Shown here in pieces: positions 18,401-25,261 of a stretch of 64,000 nucleotides of DNA. The position numbers and the translations under genes are program-made. How positions within the stretch are numbered: the stretch's first letter is position 1; the number at the start of each line of letters is the position of its first letter. Under the pieces are notes generated by a model. That model saw only the letters and a list, made by a program, of their open reading frames with translations. It was not told where the DNA came from and searched no databases. Origin of the DNA: Paenibacillus tyrphae. GTDB lineage: Bacteria; Bacillota; Bacilli; Paenibacillales; NBRC-103111. The stretch covers positions 62,001-126,000 of the forward strand of contig NZ_JNVM01000024.1 in NCBI RefSeq assembly GCF_000722545.1. The letters run 5' to 3'.

Positions 18401-18661
18401 CTTTGTCTTCCTTTCATCCGTTCGCCGCTCCAAATGCGGGAGCGCTTCATATAAGCTCGGGCTGGCTACAGCGATCGCTTCGTTTACATAATCGGTGTCA
18501 AGCAACCGCTGCAGCGAGTCTATGTAAAAATCCCCTTCGCGAATCGTCCGAAACGACTCCAGCGGCAATAATGGCATGCGCATCATAACAAAGGGTAGGG
18601 CCGTAAATAAAGAACCGAATCGGGTGAGGGATGGATCCGCGAGCAGTTTAGCCATATTCAT
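15482..18661 (-). CDS. lanB: Lantibiotic dehydratase LanB
   Basis: A full-length class I dehydratase of 1059 residues. In known enzymes of this family glutamyl-tRNA is used to glutamylate Ser and Thr of the precursor, and glutamate elimination follows. The N-terminal roughly 750 residues are the glutamylation domain (early RTIREGDFYIDSL segment, SRMSTRPTPFGLFAG at about 95-110, the latter a hallmark). The last roughly 280 residues are the SpaB-type elimination domain (ADSWFYMRYKDPDPHIRLRFHG). ATG 18661 and the in-frame ATG 18655 are both possible; AAGGA spacing favours 18655. It follows lanA after a strong hairpin and is co-transcribed with lanT and lanC. Confidence 0.95.
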   Translation of the reverse strand: MNMAKLLADPSLTRFGSLFTALPFVMMRMPLLPLESFRTIREGDFYIDSLQRLLDTDYVNEAIAVASPSLYEALPHLERRTDERKTKQAASSALKYISRMSTRPTPFGLFAGVAVGCLADTTDVRLNAPEYYRKRTRPDMEWLLQVVHQLERRPEVVRQLRVIRNHAVQCTGGRLELLYPTMSGQAKQAENGHDNKISVRATPPAVYALELADHPVKFEELIRSLASRYGKEGTDEQVIADFVWTLFTKEFLISELRPPLTGVSPLDYVIERLEPIQGADEEKRLLSHVRTLIQEYDACPLGEGTELYRDLTKLMRQHGETASVVQVDLALSSQKIELNRSIGEEAARVGEILWRLSQSQRGFAHLKEYHTRFLEKYGDCCDVPILELLNEETGLGVPASYLVSPFSRKEEPSEKTKRAIEWERLTMDKLAGALFHREMEIELTDELIERLADGDSDADEAPDSIEVYFEVMASSPESIDKGEYTLALGPNPGSLEAGSTFGRFLDMFDDETRDKLWQIRSRQQQSRPDAVFVEASYIPQYGRTANVMLAPNLRDVEIAIGTNSAAGKIPLKLDDILVSATAERLYLKSASLGKEVVVTAGHMLNFQQSPPVYRFMRELSFEGVRTWQPFEWGRLEQFVFLPRVRYGRTILSPAKWNLYPHNVSTAGKVESDGEWHDRFTAWKNEWMVPRYVYMVFTDHRILLDLENKQFMDEVRKELLANQHVVLHEMTGSFEERWVSGAGGRYSMECVVQLEKRQKTSRSVPISPIVKTCSKEELAKLPGSDWLFVKLYGGEDRQDEIIAGAIVEFAEAALRNELADSWFYMRYKDPDPHIRLRFHGQPHVLLGKLLPSLHDWANACMKEGLIQKLSVDTYEREVGRYGGPSCISDAERVFFGDSRTAASLIRLLRYTTLEWPNYVVAAVSAIQIMSEFGMNYSEQLDVLNRMIDKNDYRDDYRPWRRELISVLGSDQWQELRQRPSGESILQSFAHRSAALRAYGERVAEENLNRRLWNETPNIISSLMHMHCNRLLGINQELEKKSLAFAGHALDSLLQYWKHVK

Positions 18662-18709
18662 CCGTCCTTATCGTGGGAATATACTGAACCAAGTCACTTG
18701 TGCATTGGG

Positions 18710-18740
18710 AAGAAGAGAAGCAAGAGCTGCTTCTCTTCTT
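18710..18740 (-). terminator. Attenuating hairpin between lanA and lanB
   Basis: AAGAAGAGAAGC and GCTTCTCTTCTT form a perfect 12-bp stem with a 7-nt loop, 19 bp beyond the lanA stop. On the minus strand the stem is not followed by a T run, so partial read-through is likely. Such hairpins between precursor and modification genes are common and give more precursor mRNA than enzyme mRNA. Confidence 0.75.
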
Positions 18741-18758
18741 TTGCATGACCGGCTTGGT

Positions 18759-18932
18759 TTACTTACAAGGTGCTTTGTAGGTGCAGTTAAACGCGCAGCT
18801 TGTACACAGCGTAGCTGTCGGATTGCAGCCCGGCGTGCAGAGAGCGACGCTTGTGACTTGAGGTTCGACGGATGATTGCCCTTTCAATACTTGGACATCC
18901 AATTCAAAAATATTTTGATTTTTGTCTGTCAT
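18759..18932 (-). CDS. lanA: Class I lantibiotic precursor peptide LanA
   Basis: A 57-codon gene with an ideal AAAGGAGG ribosome site 8-10 nt before ATG 18932. The leader is about 25 residues and carries the class I recognition box as FELDVQV (residues 9-15). It ends in VEPQ, a subtilin-like cleavage site (subtilin ends TPQ). The predicted 32-residue core begins VTSVALCTPGC and has six Cys and eight Ser/Thr. LCTPGC is the ring A/B lipid II-binding motif of nisin, subtilin and geobacillin I, and Ser3/Cys7 and Thr8/Cys11 are placed as in nisin. The rest of the core (after NPTATLC) is unlike any lantibiotic I can recall. No protease gene is present, so leader removal probably relies on host proteases. 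The promoter region up to 19080 has TAAGAT as a likely -10 but a poor -35, suggesting activator control. Confidence 0.92.
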   Translation of the reverse strand: MTDKNQNIFELDVQVLKGQSSVEPQVTSVALCTPGCNPTATLCTSCAFNCTYKAPCK

Positions 18933-19084
18933 TGCGGTACCTCCTTTCCCTGCTTTGATTTTGAAGGTTAACCATCCCCGGTGTGATTCTTATCTTACTA
19001 TTTCCATTATTGTTGCATAACGTAAAATGTAGAAAAATTCATTTGCCTGTTTCTGCAATTTGGCGGATTGTGATTGCAAGCTCC

Positions 19085-19711
19085 TTATTTCAGGATCAGC
19101 TCAACGACTTCGTTTTTGACATAGCCTTTTAAAACGCCCTTTAATGCCGCCCCCACTCTGCTCTGTGCGTCCAGCTTGATCAAGATGCTGCTTACGTAAT
19201 AAGAAACCGTTCGCTCACTAATGTGAAGTTGTTTGGAAATTTCCTTGTTTGTAAGCCCTAAGGCAATAAATTCAAGCACCTTTTCTTCCTGAGGGGACAG
19301 GCAGTTGCTCTCCGCTTTTTTGTAATTGGAGATTTTGAACTTTTTGCTGACCATCAAGATCGATTCATAGATTTCATGCATCGTTGTATCTTTGGTTAAA
19401 AAAGCGGCCGCACCCGCTAAAAGCACCTTGTCTTCTAAAAAAAAGCTTTCATAAGCGGAGTAAATCATGATCTTCAGGTTCGTAAAAGCTTTGCACATCT
19501 TTTCAATAACCGATAACACCTTTTCTTGTTCCAGATTCAATTCAAAAATTAAAACGTCCGGCCGAAGGCATTGAATTAGTTCGAAAGTTTCTTTCTCCGA
19601 TTCATACTTTTCGCTAAAGATGCAAAGGTCCCGCTGATTGCTAAGATACGTCGTCAGCCCCAATAAAACGATTTCCCTGAACCCTAAGATTAAAATGGTT
19701 ACATTTTTCAT
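19085..19711 (-). CDS. Orphan LuxR-type regulator with degenerate receiver
   Basis: 208 residues: a receiver-like domain (1-120) and a C-terminal LuxR helix-turn-helix (LSPQEEKVLEFIALGLTNKE). The receiver has lost the acidic pair that binds magnesium (ILILGFRE where DD is expected), and the phosphorylated Asp is Glu57 in PDVLIFELN. The conserved switch Lys (FLTKD) is kept. It therefore cannot be phosphorylated in the normal way and may be constitutively active or ligand-controlled, as in atypical regulators of antibiotic genes. It sits just upstream of lanA in the same direction, separated by 152 bp, so it is the likely pathway-specific activator. No kinase gene is adjacent. Confidence 0.82.
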   Translation of the reverse strand: MKNVTILILGFREIVLLGLTTYLSNQRDLCIFSEKYESEKETFELIQCLRPDVLIFELNLEQEKVLSVIEKMCKAFTNLKIMIYSAYESFFLEDKVLLAGAAAFLTKDTTMHEIYESILMVSKKFKISNYKKAESNCLSPQEEKVLEFIALGLTNKEISKQLHISERTVSYYVSSILIKLDAQSRVGAALKGVLKGYVKNEVVELILK

Positions 19712-20120
19712 GGCTTGCCTGCTCCTTTAAGTAATTGGTATGCCGGGACCGGCCTCCGCTGCAAGCTTGTCCTTCGCATCAAGCCAAGCATGAGGGGATA
19801 CCGATCCGGCGCAAATTCCCCTAAAAACACGGCCAAACAAAAAGGTAACCTTGGTTCGACGGTATCCCGACTATTCGGGAACGCTTCATCCCCTCATCCG
19901 CTTTCCCCCTTTTTTCCTTCCCCCGGCAGCCAATTGACTCGTTTGCGCATTGGTATATGGTATTATTATACAATATTTATAATATATTACACAATTTAAT
20001 ATATTTACAATTTAGCTGTTTTGGACAAATTTTTTTTACTTTTATCACGCCGGCATCATCCGGCTTTGGCACGATTTTTGCTTATTATCAAAGTGAAAAC
20101 GATTGATGGAGGTGCTCGCG
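19712..20120. other. Intergenic region upstream of kamA
   Basis: This gap of about 400 bp holds the divergent control region of the orphan LuxR-type regulator and kamA. Its left part is unremarkable. From about 19950 to 20030 it becomes very AT-rich, with an inverted TATTAT/ATAATA pair around 19965-19986. That lies about 90 bp upstream of the sigma-54 promoter, the usual distance of activator sites. No open frame in it looks real. Confidence 0.5.
20067..20082 (+). promoter_or_regulatory. Sigma-54 (-24/-12) promoter of kamA
   Basis: The sequence TGGCACGATTTTTGCT matches the consensus TGGCACG-N4-TTGCW at every fixed position, with the strict spacing between the GG and GC elements. The expected start site is about 20093, leaving a short leader before the GGAGG site at 20108-20112 and ATG 20121. 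Sigma-54 control of kamA is known in Bacillus thuringiensis, so the promoter is probably functional. Confidence 0.92.
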
Positions 20121-21560
20121 ATGAGCGTACCGATGATGGACCCGCAAAGCAAAGCAAACGTTCCCCCTCTCAGCAGCAAAAGGCATTGGAAAGACGTCGT
20201 CGAACTGTGGAAAGACGTGACGGAGGAACAGTGGAACGATTGGCTGTGGCAGTTGACGCATACGATCCGCACCTTGGACGAGTTGAAGCAGGTCGTCAAT
20301 TTGACGCCCGAGGAAGAGGAAGGCGTGCGCATTTCGACGCAAACGATTCCATTGAATATAACGCCGTATTACGCTTCGCTTATGCACCCGGACGATCCCC
20401 GCTGCCCGATCCGCCTGCAGTCGGTGCCGATCTCCGCAGAGCTGCTGAAGACGAAATACGATCTGGAGGACCCGCTCCACGAGGACGAAGATTCCCCGAC
20501 GCCGGGCTTAACCCATCGTTATCCAGACCGGGTGCTGTTTCTGGTGACGAATCAATGCTCGATGTACTGCCGTTACTGTACACGTCGCCGCTTCTCGGGC
20601 CAAGTGGGCATGGGGGTTCCCAAGAAGCAGCTGGACGACGCCATTGACTACATCCGCCGCACGCCGGAAGTCCGCGACGTGCTCCTGTCCGGGGGCGACG
20701 GTTTGCTCATCAACGACAATATTGTGGAATATATATTGAAAAATTTGCGGGCGATCCCCCATGTCGAGATTATCCGGATCGGCACGCGGGCTCCGGTCGT
20801 CTTCCCGCAGCGCATTACGGAAAACCTGTGCAACATCCTGAAAAAGTACCATCCGGTATGGCTGAACACGCATTTCAATCATCCTCTGGAAATTACGGCC
20901 GAGGCAAAGCAGGCTTGCGAAATGCTGGCTAACGCTGGCGTTCCGCTCGGGAATCAGGCGGTCATTCTGGCGGGCATTAACGACAGCACGCATATTATGA
21001 AAAAGCTCATGCACGAGCTGGTCAAAATCCGCGTCCGCCCCTACTATATTTATCAATGCGATTTGTCCGAAGGCATCGGTCATTTCCGCGCGCCCGTGTC
21101 CAAAGGGCTGGAGATTATCGAGGCCCTGCGCGGCCATACTTCGGGCTATGCCGTCCCGACCTTCGTCGTCGACGCTCCCGGAGGCGGCGGTAAAATCGCG
21201 CTGCAGCCGAACTATCTGATCTCGCAAAGCCAGGACAAGGTCATTCTGCGCAACTATGAAGGCGTTATCGTCGGATACCCGGAACCGAAAAATTATGTCC
21301 CGGGCCGCGCCGACGAATATTTCAACGAAATTTACGGCATCCAACAAGTGCCGGCAAGCACCGGAATTATCGCCCTCATGAAGGACGAAAAATTCAACCT
21401 GGTGCCGGAAAACTTGCACCGTATCGGCCGCAGAAAATCGTACGAAGAAGCTTCCGAGCATACCTCGCTGAAAGACCGCCGGCAAAAGCGGGATGAAATG
21501 AAGGAGAAGCTGATCAAAGCGGTGAAGCAGAAGGAGGATGCTTCGGGCGCAGAGGCGTGA
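20121..21560 (+). CDS. kamA: L-lysine 2,3-aminomutase
   Basis: A 479-residue radical-SAM and PLP enzyme that converts L-lysine to L-beta-lysine. The CxxxCxxC iron-sulphur motif is CSMYCRYC (about residues 145-152), the SAM-binding LLSGGDGL segment follows, and the PLP lysine is in APGGGGKIAL near residue 357. A frame open from 20103 is rejected because GGAGG at 20108-20112 puts the start at ATG 20121. The C-terminal 60 residues are charged, as in the Bacillus enzymes. It is transcribed alone from the sigma-54 promoter and ends at two hairpins, while the rest of the pathway is encoded at 22.5 kb and 25-34 kb. Confidence 0.96.
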   Translation: MSVPMMDPQSKANVPPLSSKRHWKDVVELWKDVTEEQWNDWLWQLTHTIRTLDELKQVVNLTPEEEEGVRISTQTIPLNITPYYASLMHPDDPRCPIRLQSVPISAELLKTKYDLEDPLHEDEDSPTPGLTHRYPDRVLFLVTNQCSMYCRYCTRRRFSGQVGMGVPKKQLDDAIDYIRRTPEVRDVLLSGGDGLLINDNIVEYILKNLRAIPHVEIIRIGTRAPVVFPQRITENLCNILKKYHPVWLNTHFNHPLEITAEAKQACEMLANAGVPLGNQAVILAGINDSTHIMKKLMHELVKIRVRPYYIYQCDLSEGIGHFRAPVSKGLEIIEALRGHTSGYAVPTFVVDAPGGGGKIALQPNYLISQSQDKVILRNYEGVIVGYPEPKNYVPGRADEYFNEIYGIQQVPASTGIIALMKDEKFNLVPENLHRIGRRKSYEEASEHTSLKDRRQKRDEMKEKLIKAVKQKEDASGAEA

Positions 21561-21572
21561 GGCATTTGCGAT

Positions 21573-21597
21573 AGGGGGAGTTTTGGCGGCTCCCCCT
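21573..21597 (+). terminator. Hairpin after kamA
   Basis: AGGGGGAG pairs with CTCCCCCT, 12 bp after the kamA stop. No T run follows, so it may be an mRNA-stabilising or weak terminator. Confidence 0.5.
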
Positions 21598-21744
21598 TAG
21601 GGCGCTAGGTAGGCGGGGGCCGTGCAAGGATTTTGGCATGCGGAAGTTTGTGTGGTGGGCTGCTATACATGCCTTTTTGGGGGCTGGTATGGCGCAGCAC
21701 GACGGGCGGTCAGCCCCCGGCGAGAACGTCCAGGCAAGCGAAAC

Positions 21745-21784
21745 AGCCCTCGCGCATCCCCCTAGGGAGCGTCGAGGGCTTTAT
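21745..21784 (+). terminator. Terminator downstream of kamA
   Basis: AGCCCTCG pairs with CGAGGGCT, with an inner ATCCC/AGGGA pair, followed by TTATT on the plus strand. This is the likely end of the kamA transcript. The stretch between the two hairpins contains no convincing gene. Confidence 0.7.
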
Positions 21785-21825
21785 TCGGGCTGTGGCAGGT
21801 AGTAGCCGCGTCCCTGGGTCTCGGG

Positions 21826-22092
21826 TCAGCCCTTGTTCGAAAATTTGTTGATTCGCGGCGCGTTTATCAGCTCTTCGTAACGGAACTTGCTTCCCAGCGC
21901 AAAGAAATCATTCAAATAAAGTGCCTCTTCGATTCGCTGCGACATGCTTTCGGTAACGTATTGTCCGCAATTAGGGCAGTCCAGCGCCGGAGCTTCCAGA
22001 ATCTGCACCGCCGTTTTCCCGTCCGGCGCGACCCAATAGCAATCTTTTACACTCTCGCGGATCGGTTCCGCATCGCACCACATACATTTCAT
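21826..22092 (-). CDS. yokU: YokU family zinc-ribbon-type protein
   Basis: An 88-residue protein with two Cys-x-x-Cys pairs (MKCMWCDAE at the start and LDCPNCGQYV near residue 40), giving a zinc ribbon, followed by a helical tail. It matches YokU, a small protein of unknown function encoded beside kamA in Bacillus subtilis. A YgiT-like N-terminal zinc domain is another description. Here it is convergent with kamA. Conservation of this neighbourhood suggests a role tied to lysine catabolism, but none is known. Confidence 0.82.
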   Translation of the reverse strand: MKCMWCDAEPIRESVKDCYWVAPDGKTAVQILEAPALDCPNCGQYVTESMSQRIEEALYLNDFFALGSKFRYEELINAPRINKFSNKG

Positions 22093-22129
22093 CGTTCATT
22101 CTCTCCCCTCTTCAGGTTGTCATTATTTT

Positions 22130-22141
22130 TACCATATGGTA
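22130..22141. promoter_or_regulatory. Perfect 12-bp palindrome between yokU and ablB
   Basis: TACCATATGGTA is a perfect palindrome 38 bp upstream of the yokU start. A related TATATGGTAT stretch lies upstream of kamA near 19950. It may be a binding site for a dimeric regulator of the lysine genes, but this rests on two short matches. Confidence 0.3.
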
Positions 22142-22338
22142 TATAAGCAAAGTTGATGCCAACTGAGGATTGGGGACGAAATATCCTTACAGACCGGATG
22201 GAAGCCATATAGCGCCGCAAAATCTTTTGCACTTTGCCATCGTTTTGCAGCAAAACTTTTTGTCCGCCGGGAGAATGGACGTGATCCTCTCTCGCATTGG
22301 CCCTGTTTTTGCTTTAAACTTAGGGATGGACGGATTTG

Positions 22339-22456
22339 CGAAGACTGCTTTCCTGCGGAAAGCTTGGCCCATGCTTACGAAGATAGTTTTCCTTTGGAAA
22401 ACTAAGCCTATGCTTACGAAGTCAGCTTTACGAAGTCAGCTTTTCTACGAAAAGCT
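22339..22456 (+). repeat. Three tandem hairpin repeats upstream of ablB
   Basis: Two adjacent 39-bp units (22339-22377 and 22378-22416) share CGAAGA at the start and ATGCTTA at the end. Each has a central hairpin (GCTTTCC/GGAAAGC and AGTTTTCC/GGAAAACT). A shortened third part (22417-22456) ends in AGCTTTTC/GAAAAGCT right before the ablB ribosome site. Compensating changes keep the stems, so RNA structure seems to be selected. Confidence 0.7.
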
Positions 22457-22471
22457 CTGAGGAGGAAAAAA

Positions 22472-23356
22472 ATGCTGGAAGAACAAGCTTACTATACCAA
22501 TCATGTTGAGCAAGGATGCGATTACGAGATGCATGTCTGCCTCGATTTCTTTAACAAACGAATACGGGTAGATGATTACCGGGGAAATATCGATGCTATT
22601 TACGGGCGGATGTGCGAGCTTGCCAGCCAGCATGCATTAACCAAAGCCTTCGTCAAGTCGCGCGAAGAAGATTGGCCTGCCTTTTTATCTAAAGGCTGTA
22701 TGCTCGAAGGGATTTATAAGGGCTATTTCCTTGGCAGCGATGCGTACTGCATGGCTGTTTATTTCGATCTGGAGCGCCGGACCAGCGATTATTGGATCGA
22801 GGAGGATCAGATTTTGGGGCAAGTGCTTCAGCTCCCCTTGAAACCAGAACACCCGCAGATCCCCGCAGACTGCACGCTGCGCATCGCCCAGCCGGAAGAT
22901 GCCGAGGCACTTGCCGCTTTGTACGGCCAAGTGTTTCAAACGTACCCGACCCCCATGAGTCAGCCTTGGTACGTCGAGAAGGTCATTCGGGAGGGCAACG
23001 TCTTTTATATCGTGGAACAAGCGGGTCTGCTGATCAGCGCCGCCTCGGCGGAAATTAACGAAGCGTACCGCAATGCGGAAATTACGGATTGTGCTACGCT
23101 CCCCGCTTACCGCAAACTTGGGCTCATGAGAGTGCTCATTTTTGCTCTGGAGGAAGAATTGCGCAGTAGGAGCATCTATTGCGCCTATTCACTGGCGAGA
23201 GCCCTTTCGTTCGGCATGAATGCCGCCCTCGGGCAGATGGGATACCGTTACTACGGCAGACTGACGAAAAGCGTCGAGATTTACGACAAATTCGAGGATA
23301 TGAATCTGTGGGTTAAAGACCTTGCGCAGCAGGAAGAAGGCCGGAACGACAACTAG
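22472..23356 (+). CDS. ablB: Beta-lysine N6-acetyltransferase
   Basis: A 294-residue enzyme (AblB, YodP in B. subtilis) that acetylates the terminal amino group of L-beta-lysine. The N-terminal half has the family-specific YGRMCELASQHALTKAFVKS region. The C-terminal half is a GNAT fold, with the acetyl-CoA-binding turn around YRKLGLMRVLIFALEEEL near residue 215. GAGGAGG precedes ATG 22472. In archaea and some bacteria the product is an osmolyte; beside yodQ-T, as here, it is more likely an intermediate of lysine breakdown. It lies about 900 bp after kamA with yokU between, so it has its own promoter or depends on the repeats upstream. Confidence 0.93.
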   Translation: MLEEQAYYTNHVEQGCDYEMHVCLDFFNKRIRVDDYRGNIDAIYGRMCELASQHALTKAFVKSREEDWPAFLSKGCMLEGIYKGYFLGSDAYCMAVYFDLERRTSDYWIEEDQILGQVLQLPLKPEHPQIPADCTLRIAQPEDAEALAALYGQVFQTYPTPMSQPWYVEKVIREGNVFYIVEQAGLLISAASAEINEAYRNAEITDCATLPAYRKLGLMRVLIFALEEELRSRSIYCAYSLARALSFGMNAALGQMGYRYYGRLTKSVEIYDKFEDMNLWVKDLAQQEEGRNDN

Positions 23357-23440
23357 CCCCCACAGCTCCTTACAATGACCAACAGGAATCCTGCCCTGCC
23401 ATTCCAGCGAGGATTGCAGGGCCGTCGTGGTTGCTTGGTA

Positions 23441-23848
23441 TTAGGATTCGATTTCAATTTTGTGGTTTAACGTTTTGAACCTCGTCAAAAACTGCTGCTC
23501 CTGGTCGGGCGAAATCAGGATACTTCCTTGGGTGTAGGTAATTTCCAAACGGTCTAGCGACAGAGCCGGACTGGAAGTTCCGTTCTTGCTTCTCCGTATC
23601 CGCCGTATGGACGAAATCGGGATTCTCCAGCGAAAAGGGCCGGATTTGACGATGAGCGTATCCTGCTGTACCTCATAATTCGTTGTGAACCACGTCCACA
23701 TGAAAAAAGCGAAAATAAGCAGCAGCACCGGGATAATGATCCAGAATTTCAACAAAATGCTAAGCACCGCCAAAAAAATCAGGGCAATAATAAGCCCCCA
23801 ATGGATAGCCGCAAAAACGCCATCCTTCTTACTTCCGAATTTCTCCAT
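23441..23848 (-). CDS. PH-domain membrane protein (bPH type)
   Basis: 135 residues with two membrane helices (about 14-31 and 36-53), followed by a small bacterial PH-like beta domain. The segments YEVQQDTLIVKSGPFRWRIP and ISSIRRIRRSKN are typical of the bPH_4 family. Function unknown; in other Firmicutes such proteins are stand-alone membrane proteins. It is convergent with ablB and monocistronic. Confidence 0.72.
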   Translation of the reverse strand: MEKFGSKKDGVFAAIHWGLIIALIFLAVLSILLKFWIIIPVLLLIFAFFMWTWFTTNYEVQQDTLIVKSGPFRWRIPISSIRRIRRSKNGTSSPALSLDRLEITYTQGSILISPDQEQQFLTRFKTLNHKIEIES

Positions 23849-24250
23849 AGCCCACCTCCACGCATCCCTATTTTATTAAAAAATGTAATTATATACAGCA
23901 ATTTTACAATTTACCTATTCATATAAAATGACGCATGTGATTGCTCGACATGGCCTTAAGGGCTTCCACCAAAACAATCTAGGGTAACGGCTGCAAACTT
24001 CCGACCATCTCATACCATGTAACCCTCTCCCCTAAGCTCCATCCCCAAAATCGATTGAGCCAAGTCCACATGCTTCTTATCCAGCTTCACGTGAACCTGA
24101 CCACATCTACGCTTCTTAAGAGCGGTTTTTTCGCATTCACGATACATTCTACAGATATTTACATTTCCCTGTATCTATGTAAAATTATTAGAACCAAAAC
24201 CCATTATGCCGTATAGTGTATGTATCTTCTTCCATCTTCGGAGGCTAACC
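23849..24250. other. Intergenic region with a possible gene remnant
   Basis: This stretch of about 400 bp is AT-rich at both ends. On the minus strand, 24000-24125 reads as a short open stretch containing VKLDKKHVDLAQSILG with a stop after about 40 codons and no usable start. It may be the decayed end of a larger gene, but I cannot name it. Confidence 0.3.
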
Positions 24251-24826
24251 ATGAGTCAAACTACACTGATTGTCATCATTATCGATTGTTTGTTCGTAAC
24301 GATTGAAGCCATTCTATTAGAGATGTTCAAGTCACGCCTAGAAGGTCCGATTGCGCAGCACACGAAAAGTTGGAATCAAGTTCGGGGAAGAAATAAAAAG
24401 AAAATTAAAAACTACAGGTTTCATCAAACTTACTATGCCTATAACCAGATCGAAACCCAAGAATTAAAAGAAATCCGTATCTTACTTAAATCGTATGATA
24501 CTGAAACAACGTATTTTCAAATTGCTGTCGATCTTTTCGTAAAATTTATATTACCTGTGGGCACTTTTATTTTAGGAGTTTTCGTTTCCACTACGAATAA
24601 TTTTCTTTCGATTCAAAGCAAAAATGGATCTGCCTCGTTATCTGATGAAAGCAGCATTAATGAGTTATTTTCATCGATTTTTGTATCTTTTGCTCCAATC
24701 GCTGTTATTGTAACTTCTTTGTTTTTGCTATCTATCGTACAGAATTGGTGCAAGCATTATCGGAAGAAGCGGATTACACAACACTTATTAATTATTGATC
24801 AGATCTTGGAGGATAGAGAGGATTAG
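24251..24826 (+). CDS. Hypothetical membrane protein, AT-rich gene
   Basis: About 191 residues from ATG 24251, preceded by CGGAGG at 6-11 nt; a longer frame from 24206 has no ribosome site. One membrane helix lies at the N terminus (TTLIVIIIDCLFVTIEAILL) and two more near residues 95-115 and 150-172. Between them is a basic segment, RGRNKKKIKNYRFHQTYY. I do not recognise it. Its codon use is much more AT-rich than its neighbours, and terminators or remnants lie on both sides, suggesting recent acquisition. Confidence 0.6.
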   Translation: MSQTTLIVIIIDCLFVTIEAILLEMFKSRLEGPIAQHTKSWNQVRGRNKKKIKNYRFHQTYYAYNQIETQELKEIRILLKSYDTETTYFQIAVDLFVKFILPVGTFILGVFVSTTNNFLSIQSKNGSASLSDESSINELFSSIFVSFAPIAVIVTSLFLLSIVQNWCKHYRKKRITQHLLIIDQILEDRED

Positions 24827-25261
24827 CAGTGGCTTCGTAAGAAGCAGTGTTCCGCTATTTCTAGAAGGACCATTTAGGATCGTCCCCTATCTTTACCGAT
24901 AGATAGTGCAAAATTTTATTTATTCGGAGCAAAAGCTTTTTTACACATTCCTCGGTCGGCGGACTTGTGATGAAGCTATCGTAATGATTGGCAAGTTCAA
25001 GGATAGAGTATAAAAATAGCTCCGTATCCAAGCAATCAAGTTATTTACGAGGTTACAGTTTACTAAATTTAGAAAAATATAAAACAGAGGTAGATCACAA
25101 TATCTGGATCTACCTCTGTTTAATTCAAGCCTCTGCAAAAATTTGACGCCGTCTCCTCTGAACCAATGATGATGTTGAACTGCTTTCAGAGCAGGTGATT
25201 TCAATCGGTAAATATCCGGCGCTTGATGAATACTTTTCCTTTTTAGACCTTCCCCAACACC
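24827..25261. other. Intergenic region after the AT-rich gene
   Basis: A gap of about 435 bp with no convincing gene. It holds the strong hairpin at 25082-25121. The rest is AT-rich and featureless to my eye. Confidence 0.5.
25082..25121. terminator. Strong bidirectional terminator
   Basis: AAACAGAGGTAGATC and GATCTACCTCTGTTT form a perfect 15-bp stem with a 10-nt loop, with A and T runs at the two ends. It can end both the plus-strand gene at 24251 and the long minus-strand lysine operon that finishes at 25262. Confidence 0.88.

Noticed and set aside
19960..20030. AT-rich stretch as a replication or unwinding element.
   Set aside because: No DnaA boxes or replication genes nearby; more likely promoter DNA of kamA.
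20508..21485. 325-codon minus-strand frame opposite kamA.
   Set aside because: Fully antisense to kamA with no recognisable domain or ribosome site.
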